Below are positions 31,001 to 39,700 of a stretch of 41,625 bases of DNA, piece after piece. How positions within the stretch are numbered: position 1 is the stretch's first letter; each line of letters starts with the position of its first letter. Made by a program: the position numbers and the translations under genes. Below the pieces are notes generated by a model. It searched no databases and was not told where the DNA came from. It saw only the letters and a program-made list of their open reading frames with translations. Source of the DNA: Allomyces macrogynus ATCC 38327 (taxonomy: Eukaryota; Blastocladiomycota; Blastocladiomycetes; Blastocladiales; Blastocladiaceae); NCBI GenBank assembly GCA_000151295.1, contig GG745345.1, forward strand, positions 499,242-540,866, in the 5' to 3' direction.

Positions 31001-33272
31001 GATCCTGGCCTGGTCCGCACCGCCGATCCCGGTCCCGGCCGAAGACTTACGGCTACTCGCGTCGCCGTGGGTGCTCAGTAATTTCGCGATGCTCGTGTGT
31101 TCGGCCGTAGCTGACGATCGGCGCCGCGACCCGGATCTCGCGATTTTTTGCACGTCGTTCCGCGCGGCGACCGGCGACACCGTTGGTGATGGCGCCAACC
31201 GCCACGACCTCATCGCGCACCTCATCCAGTGCTGCACGGCCTCGGCCGCGCAACTCGTGCTGCAGGCGCCGCTGCGCCGCGCCGCGCACGCTGATCTCGT
31301 GCCCATGACTGTGCCGGACGCGCGCAGGACTTGGCGGTCAACCCGGTCCTCAAGCACGGAAGGCCCAGGCAAGTCGTGCTCGACACGTTGGTCGACGCGT
31401 ACCTGGCCGCGGCGTTGGACGCGGTGCGGAGTGGGGAGAACTGGACGACACCCGCGGGCCAGATCGTGCCGTGTGTTAGCGCGGGATCCGGACGCGCCCG
31501 GCGCGAAGGTGGTGTGGAATGCACAGCTCGTGACGGCGGCGAAGGCAGAGGCGCCGGTATCGTTTTGGGCGCCGGATGGGATCGTGCCCGTAGGGCACAA
31601 GCAAATGCCGCTGATGGGCAAGGCAATCCGGTCCGTGAGCACGCTGACACCGGCGGCAGAGGTGAGTGGGGCCGTGTCCACGCCGAAACCGGCCGCAGGA
31701 GGATGCAGCGCGGCTCGTCGCCGCGATCCGGGTCCCAGTCGCGATGCGACTCCTCGGCAGGATGCTGTTGGGCTCCTCCCAAATCAAGCGGCCGCCCTGG
31801 TTCGTCTGGTGCGAATGACTCCTTACCCCTCCGCACACATCTTTGATCTCGACTGACCTTTCATTGACACTTTGCGGCAACGTTTAGGACGCACTCACGG
31901 CGGCCGATCTTTCCACAAGTCACGCAAGCCCTGGCCGACCAGTGCCACACGCAGCTCTGTGCGCACGTCGACCAGCTTACCACGCACATGCTCGCCACGC
32001 CCAACCTGCCCGCCAACCAGTACAACGCGGCCGCGATTCTGGCTGTGGGAGACGCACGTCAAGGCCGCCGCCAACACCGAGTCGCTAGTCCTCGTGCACG
32101 ACACGACCATTTACCACCTGGCCCAAATCCTAGCCGCGTCCCTCGCATCACAGCTCGCGACCGAATTCTCCACCCGCGTCGGCGTCGCGCTTCCCGATCG
32201 TGGCGCCGCGGCCATTTGCCACGCGGCGCGCGACGTACAGCAGCGTCTCGAGGACCTTGCCGCGCAACCGGCCACGGAACCCGTCGTCTACCTGTCGGAC
32301 CTCTATGACAGCTCCGAGCCGTGGGCGCAGGCCATGAACGCGGCGCTCGATGCATTGTGGGAAAAGTTCCGCACGGTGAACGTGCACCGCGCCCCGGGAC
32401 TCGCCGTGGATCTTGTGCGTGACGTGGTGCTCGATATGGTTGTGGTGTGCTTGACGTTGGCGCGCGTCGGAGTGCGCGTCGAGTTTCCGCCGCTTGGGGT
32501 TGGAGTTGATCCGGCGCGGATGGTCAAATTCGGGCTGTCAGTGTTTACGGACGCGGCGGGCAACGACGATATGGACGAGAATAGCGCGAAGCACCCGCTG
32601 TCTGTCGCTGCGGCGGTTGCGCGGTGGCTCACGCGCATCGACGACGGCACGCACGTCGTGCCGCGTGGCGCCGAAGTCATGTACGGGAAGTCGTCGCGTT
32701 CCATGCCAAACACGACGCAGACGCTGTGCCCATGGGCGACTCGGCCGCATGAACCACCCCCGATGTCCCCGCGGTCCCCACCGCGACCCGTGGAATGGAC
32801 CGCGACCATTGGCTCGCGCGCCGCGAGGACCGACTCGCCGACGCCGACGCCGGCACGGCACCGGCCGACGCCTGTCGATCGCACGCCGGCGCCGCGGCCG
32901 CCCACGAAACGGTTGGCCTTGGCGCAAGAGTGCGCGGATTGCGGGTCAACGACGGAGAAGGGGTTCAAGGTGAATCCGGAGACGGGGCGCGCGCAGTGTC
33001 GCCGGTGCCGGCAGCAAGAGCGGCGCGCGCGGGAGAACTATGAAGCAGCTGCGAGCACAGAGGACGTTGAGATGAATGAGGCCGCGTCGTCGGCGCCGCT
33101 CCCGTTCCCAGTGCCGACGTTGGCGTGCGTCGCGTGCGGGACGACTGAGTCGACATGGTGGAGGAGTGCGCCGCGCGGCGGGCTCATGTGTACCAAGTGC
33201 GCGACCGGGCAAAAGGTCGTTGCGTCAGGAGCGGCGCAGAGTGCCCGCGCGCGACGCAGGAAAAATGCGTGA
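28056..33272 (+). CDS. Gene C: shorter frameshifted paralogue (possible pseudogene)
   Basis: The ATG at 28056 gives MNSSASTAPGAV, similar to gene B. The product would have three repeat units (28738-29360, 29497-30115 and 30337-30920), an FWAP unit (31060-31610), the DLYDN helical domain (31900-32720) and two GATA-like fingers (32931-33008 and 33126-33200). The frame breaks relative to A and B at about 28160-28330, 29910, 31323-31330, 31469, 31905-31925 and 32045, so no single uninterrupted protein is encoded as sequenced. Likely introns are near 28406-28479, at 28543-28630 and at 31809-31887. Between units 2 and 3 there is an SR-rich tract. Either the gene is decaying or the sequence has small indel errors; the long conserved stretches between breaks make both possible. 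Four of the gene B units are most clearly missing (5-8). Confidence 0.6.
28406..28479 (+). other. Gene C intron 1 (approximate; possible GC-AG intron)
   Basis: By alignment with gene B intron 1 the donor would be GATG^GCATTC, a GC rather than GT donor. CTGAC is at about 28450-28455. The acceptor is either CCCTCAG (28474) or GCCGAG (28479); only the latter keeps the next exon in phase 1. Boundaries are uncertain. Confidence 0.35.
28543..28630 (+). other. Gene C intron 2 (88 nt, phase 1)
   Basis: The donor is GTACCT and the acceptor is ATATTTAG. It precedes the repeat array, as in A, B and D, in the same phase and with the same 88 nt length as the gene B counterpart. Confidence 0.6.
28738..31610 (+). 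repeat. Gene C protein-repeat array: three units plus FWAP unit
   Basis: Unit 1 (28738-29360: RNLAIVLFLAVYLDQARNPNR, ending ARWFYPGL) and unit 2 (29497-30115: DGNLCIALFVAVYCD, frameshifted at about 29910, ending KFLFLGLEHEL) belong to the first subfamily. Unit 3 (30337-30920: SNLCIALFAAAALDNQ, ending VMRW) belongs to the second. The FWAP unit (31060-31610) is broken between 31323 and 31469. A His/Asn/Asp repeat (DNHDNHNDHNDH) at about 30925-30970 follows unit 3. Confidence 0.75.
30119..30290 (+). repeat. SR-rich coding tandem repeat in gene C
   Basis: Two near-identical 24-bp copies are at 30191-30214 and 30215-30238 (CTCCGCGTCACGCTCA plus an 8-base variable end). Degenerate 12- and 24-bp relatives extend from 30119 to 30290. 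They encode an Arg/Ser-rich linker (SRSSTR, SASRSP). Confidence 0.8.
31809..31887 (+). other. Gene C intron before the DLYDN domain (79 nt, phase 0)
   Basis: The donor is GTGCGA, with CTGAC at 31853-31857 and CGTTTAG as acceptor. It removes the TGA at 31854. Position and phase match the last intron of genes A and B. Confidence 0.6.
32931..33200 (+). other. Gene C zinc-finger pair
   Basis: 32931-33008 is C-x2-C-x18-C-x2-C (CADCGSTTEKG), and 33126-33200 is C-x2-C-x17-C-x2-C (CVACGTTESTWWRSAP). The latter is a good GATA-type match with the conserved aromatic after T-x-W. All eight cysteines are intact, although upstream exons carry frame breaks. Confidence 0.8.
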
Positions 33273-33784
33273 TCAGGTGGTGGATATGAGCGAGGACACG
33301 CAGTCGGGCGACGGAGAGGATGAAGAGGAGGGCGGTGGCGCGTCGATGAGGGAGGACCAGGACGGCCCGCGCGGCGAGCTGCTTGACAAAGGCGATGATG
33401 ATAGCGATGATGAGTACGTCGAGTCTACTCCGCCCGCGGCGAAGCGGCGCCGTGTGTCTGGCGCGCCGCGGTAGCGGCTGGTAGAGGGTGGGCGCGCTCG
33501 GCCCCCTGCGTGGAAGTGGGTGAAGTGGAGAGGTTGGCCGGCGCGAATACGAGTATTACATACAGGTTCGAGCGCATTCAGCACTTTCGTGATGAGAGCT
33601 TTGATCGTTGGTGCAACGGTGAGATAACGAGCAAGGCTCAAGAAAGGGAGTGTGACGCGCACGCACGTGGATATGACTCGATAAGCCAAGAGCGTCTCTT
33701 TGGCCTGCAGCCACCAGATCACGATCAACTCGGCGACCACTACCACCACGGTGACGACGCCGACCACAGCACGCCGCGGCCAAA
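33273..33784. other. Intergenic region C-D
   Basis: This is 512 nt. The first 200 nt (to 33474) contain a coding-like frame rich in Asp/Glu and ending with a KRRRV basic motif; it may be a displaced gene C tail (see findings). The rest, to the gene D ATG, has no gene. No promoter motif was recognised. Confidence 0.4.
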
Positions 33785-36700
33785 ATGGCGTGGGACCCCC
33801 CACTTGGCGCAATGCCGCCGCCGCACCACCGCGACCCGTCCCGCAACTCGCGCTCTTCGCGCCGCCCCTCGCCGCCGCCGCCACCGCCCTTGTCACTGTC
33901 GCGCCGCCGCCGAGACACCCGGTCCCGCTCGCGTTCGCGCTCACTTTCGCGGTCGCTGTCTCGGTCATTTTCACAGTCACGTTCACGGACGCCGCCTCGC
34001 GGCTGGCGCGAGGAACGCAGCCGCACGCGCTCGCGGTCCCACCCCCACTCTCGCCGCTCCAAGGCCGAAACGAATAGCCCAACGCCGTCGTCGCGCGACC
34101 GCTATGCCGTTGACCGTCTGCCGCGGATACCGAGGCACGGCGATGCCCGCGACGACCGGTCTGAACGCAGCCGCACGGATCGGGACCGCGGAGAGAGGTC
34201 TGACCGGTCAGGCCGGGGCCGGGACCGAGACCGTGACCGCGATCGCACGGACCGGGGCGGGGCCGACCGTGACCGCAAGGAACATTGCACCGACCACAAG
34301 GGCCGCGAGCCTAAGAGTCAGAGTGAGCATGTCCGCGACTCCCGAACGGATCCCGAGCGCTCCGAACGCGCGGACCGCGACCCCATTGATCACGACCGCA
34401 ACGACCGGTCGGACCGGGACCGGGACCGGGACCGCGAATACCGCATCAAGAGCGAGCACGACCGTGATCGAGGCGACTCCCGCATCAAGCGCGAGGATGA
34501 TCGGGGTGACCGCGGCGGCCGCGGCGACCGCATCAAGCGGGAGCGTGAGCGTGAGCGTGGCGGCCGTTCTGATCGAGACCACACCACCGCCCGGGACCGC
34601 TCCGACCGCTCGGACCGCAGCCGCACGGAAAGCCGCCGACGACCCGCCGACGAACGCGATTCGCGCTACCGCGACTGCCGTCCGGAACCGGAACCGAAAC
34701 TGGAATCGACCACTTTTGACGACTACGAACACGACAACGGCGGCAGCAGCGCTTACCCGGCGCCGCGCTGGTCGGCGCTTTCGAATGCCCGCCATCACCC
34801 GTATCATTCGCCATCGCCGCCGCCTTCACTACCACCACCGCCACCGCCAGCAGCAGCAGCAGCAGCATCGCGACGATCAGATCGCACGCCACGGTCGCTG
34901 TCACGGCCACTGTCCCCGCCACAGACTCGCAATCGCATGTCACGCCCGCGCTCGCCCAGGCCAAGGAATGTAACGGCACGCCGGTATGAGAATGACGAGG
35001 ATGACGACGGTATGGCGATGTGCAACAAGTGGTTGTGTCCTGTTCGCAATGAACTCACCCCATGACGTGCTCGTAGAGAACGGCCCGCGCCCGCCAATTT
35101 CGTGGCATGCGGGCCTCGGCCACCGGCATCCGCCAGCAATGCTCGACCCGCCGACGAGCCACGCATCATCGTCGCCGTCACCTGGGCCTCCCGCACCGCC
35201 AATGCCGACGCGAGTCGCCCCGCCGCCAACACGGGTCGCCCTGCCTTCAGCACGCGTTGCCCCACCGCCGGCACGGGTCGCCCCGCCACCAATACGGGCT
35301 GGCCCACCAGCTCGCGCCCAACCGCCACAACGACGCACCCTGCCCACTGCCGGCCGCCGCCCGCGGTCGCCATCGCGGTCGCCATCTCCGCCAGGATCTC
35401 CACCACCGCGGAGCGACCTGCCACTCAGCGACGTGTCCCTCTACGACCGGAACTTACTGATTGCCCTGGTCGTGGCCATCTTTTGCGACCAAGTGACCCA
35501 CCCGGACTTCGGCATTTACCGGCAATCGTTCACGTTCCCGTTGCGCGCGCATGACGTGACCATCATCCGAAAAAACTTGGTGCGCGCCTTGGGCGCTGCG
35601 CTTGACCGTGACGTGCGTGGGTACAGTGTGATCAAAGCACCGGAATCCGAAACGAGACCGCCGTATGACGAGTCGCCGCCCAAGTTTGCGCGCCCGCTGC
35701 GCAACCTACTCGGCGAGCTGCTGATCGACGAGTCGATCAAGGGCTATTCGGCGCGGTACAATGCGTCCAAGCAAACGCGCGAAAAGCCGCACCTAAACGG
35801 GATCCTGCACCAGCGACTGCACCAGTACTTGACGCGGCGGCCCGACGTGATCACGCAGCCGCACGGATTCACCTTCCAGCTGCCGCTCAATCCGACCGTC
35901 GAGTACCTGGCCGACAACATCCCGTGCATTTTCATGCGCGACACGGAAACCGACGAGGCTAACCACCGCACGCGACATGTCTTGCGGTGGGTCGACTTGC
36001 GCGCCGACGCCAGTGCCGCCGTGCACTTCCTCTGCCCGAACATTGGCGACGACCTTGGCATGCTCCAGAACTTCCCGGCGCCACGGCGACGGCCAGCGGG
36101 CCGTGCGCCGCCCAACCCGGTCGCGTGGCCGACGGATCTCTACGCGGCGTTGGATGGACCCATGGGCACCAACGTGAATGACCCAATGGACGTGCTCTCC
36201 AAGCTCTCGTCGGTCGACGGCAACATTTGCATCATCCTGTTCGTCGCCGCGTACTGCAACCAGGCGCGGTACCCGGACCGCGCGCTCTACCGCACGACTT
36301 ACGCGTTCCCGCTGTCGGAAGCTGACTTGACGGCCTTAACCGAGATCCTCTCGGATCTGATTGCCGCGGGCGTCGGTTTGAGCCGGCAGCCGCGGTCGTT
36401 CCGGATCCCGCGGCGCGAGACCTCGTTCGCCTCGCAGTTTGCGACCAACTCAGCGCCATCGGTCGAGCGGTTCACGCGCACGTCGCTCGGCGACTGCCAG
36501 ATCGCCGCGCAGCCGCCCGACACCGAGTACGACGAGGTCAAGCGCGTGCGGCCCACCGCGCAGTGCGACCTGCACCGCAACGAGTTTGTGCTCGCCTCGA
36601 TTCGCGCCTACTTGACGGACTGGCTCCCGCACTTGATGGCGCTCGACGGCCTGCCGATCGGGTCCAAGGGGAAACGCAACAAGTGCCCGATCCCGACGAT

Positions 36701-39700
36701 TCCGTGCCTGTTTGAGGAAGTGGCTGACGGCGCCGATGGCCGGAAACGCATGCAGTGGGCCAAACCCAACGACCGTCGCACCAAGGCCGCCGAGTACCTC
36801 TACCCGAAAATCAACGACGAGCTGGCCAGTCTCGATCCAGGCCCGGCCGCCACAGGCGCGGCTGGGGACGAGGTCGAGTTTGATATCACGCGCATGACCG
36901 CGCGCGAGGGCAATCTCGCGATCGCCGTGTTCACAGCCATCTCTGTCGACCGCGTGCAGCATCCGGACCGCAGTATCTACCAGCGATCGTTCCCGACCCC
37001 GCTCAGCGACGCGCAACTGACGGAACTCGTCGACCACTTGGCCCTGGTCCTTGGGCTCGGGCGCGGCGTGAACCGGCGCATCAAGGCGTTCCCCGGCGGC
37101 AAGGGCACAGACAATGTCCCGCTCGTTGCTGGGTACAACCACCGCGCGTCGTTCCGCAACGTGCGCCGGTGCCTGGTCGAGTTGTACGATACGCGGCCCA
37201 ACCCAAGGCACGGGATCGCGTCCCTCACGCCGCAGCAGCACCCGGCCGTGCAAAGGCTGCTCCGAGAGTACTTGACGGCCTGGTGCCGCGCGGCGACGGA
37301 AACACGCGGATTTCCTTTGCAAAAGCGGTTCCTGTGGACGGATGTGATTCCGACCGTGTTCACAGTGGATGAGGACGAGGACGAGGAGGAGGGTGAGGAG
37401 GGGGGTGCCACGGGCGTGCTCCGGTGGGCCGACCTCAACTCGGACACCGCCATGCTGTTCTATACGAAGCTCCAGGACGAGCTCGAGGATGTGAAACCCG
37501 CGGTCGGCGAAGACGAGGATGAAGAGGAAGAGGAAGAGGAAGAGGAGGAGATGGATGAGCTGGACGACGACGATGACGACGACCAGTCCGAGTCGGACTT
37601 GGACGAGGCGCCGACGCCGCCGCGACTGCGCCGGAAACTGCGGTCGGCGCGCGCAGGGGGGAGGAAGGAGACCGATGTAGGTGGGGAGGACGATGTCTCG
37701 GATTTGGACGAGGCGCCGACCCACAAGGCACAACAGTTCAGGGCTCGGGCCGGGTCCCGTCAAGTTATTAGAGAATTTAAACTTTGCCCGGGAGCGAATC
37801 CGGGGGGACCCAATCCCAGTCCCGGAGTTTCACACATTGTTGGAGGAGGGAATTGAGCCACCGGCGTTCCCGGTCCGTGGGGGGGGGGGGGGGGGGGGCG
37901 CGAGTGAGGTGTTTGGCAGGATTGGGCCCGATGGGGCTGACTGGCTGGACTTGTCTAGGATTATCGCGATCGCGCCGAAGAGGACCACTGCGACGACGCG
38001 CGCGATTACCGTGCCGAACAGGATCACCGTGGCGACAATCCCCGCCGCGACGACGGCGACCACCGAGGTGACAATCACCGGTGCGACGTGCGCGACCACC
38101 GCGCCAAACAGGATCACCGTGCCGAACATGACCATGGCGCCGAGGATACTCGCGCCCGTCGACGCCCGTCGAGGCGTGGTGCTGAGCGGCGCGACGTGTC
38201 CGATAATGAGGAGGACATGAGGCGCGCTGAGCCCGAGGTACGCGTGGAACACCAACGATTTTTCCCGTGTTTGATCGTTGAACTGACATCCGTATTGCAG
38301 GATCACGACCTGGATGACCGACGGGCCCGTCGCCGCCGGTCGCGGCGCCTTTCCGAGTTTGATGGTTCAGCGGACCGTCGCTCGAGTTCGGTATGTCGAC
38401 TCTCATCTGTCATTTCACTTGGTCGAGTCACGTTCGCCAACACCCATGTTGGGCTCTCAATCATTCAGGTGCCGCGACTCGTGGCCAAGGCCAAGATCAC
38501 TGTCCAAGACACTACCGAGTCTCTGGCGCAGCAGCACCAGGATCGCCTCCTCGACCTGGTCCAGCGCCTGGCCGGCCTATTCGAGACGCAGCTGTTCAAC
38601 TTGCCGGCCAACCGCAAGCGCATCGGCAAGTGGCGTGCCGCGTGGGAGTCGCACCTCAAGGACTCGATTCGCGCACACGGCCACGCCGCCGACGCCGATG
38701 CGCTGGTTCTGGACCCGAGAACTAACCTTCATGACCTCGCGCAGTACCTGGCCTCGTTCCTGGTCGCGAAACACACGTCCGAGTTTTATGCGCGCGCTGG
38801 CACGATCACCGACGAGTCGGCCACGGCTATTTGCCACGCGGTGCATGACGTCGTCCAAGTCCTGGCGTCCATGGCCGCACGCCCGCCGCGCGATGGCGTC
38901 GTTTACCTGTCGGACCTCTACGACAATTCCGCGCCGTGGGCGCAGGCCATGCACGTCGCACTCAATGAGACCTGGGACCTGTGCCGCGCGCTCGGCATGC
39001 ACCGCGCGCCCACGACCCCGATCGAGTTTGTGCGCGGCGCCGTGCTGGACGTGGTCGCAAGTATTGCCATGCTCGCGCGCGCCGGGCTGTGCGCCGTGTT
39101 CCCGCCCTTCAGTGCTGAGTTTGATGCCGCGACAATGAACTTGCCGCGTGTCGTTGCGGCGGCCGCCGAGGATACCGACACGGTGCTGCGGGAGCGGCGC
39201 GTCGTGTGTTCCCTGGCGCCGTCGATTACGCGTGCCGAGGATGGGCGCGTGGTGATTCCGGGAGCGGAGCACGCCGAAGTCTGGTGCTGGCGCGCAACGG
39301 CAGGTGTGGGCGAAGACAGCTGCGAGTGGGCTGCGAATGTCGCCGAATCGGACGGGTGGGGGATTCCGGCTGCGGATATGGATTTGGTCGCTGGGTCCGA
39401 CTGGGAGATGGATGAGGGTGTCATGGCGGATGACGGCGACGATGATGATGCGGGGGTGGACGAGGACGAGTGGGGAGGCGGCGAGGATGCGCGCATGGAC
39501 GTGGATGATGAGGATCTGGATGCGCGCGACGCACCGGTTCCGCTATCATCAGGGTCGCGATCTGAAGGTACGGCGCCAGGGTGAAGGAGTTGGATATTGT
39601 TGAGTGTCGGGTCGATCGGAACTGACTTGAAGATATTTTGCGATGCAGAACTCACGCCGCGTCGGGTGCGCCGGGATGCACGCGACTACGACGACGAGGA

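Noticed and set aside
33510..34973. Plus-strand ORF of 487 codons rich in Ala, Thr and Arg
   Set aside because: It overlaps the RS/RD exon of gene D in another frame, lacks an ATG in good context and does not splice in phase to the repeat exon.
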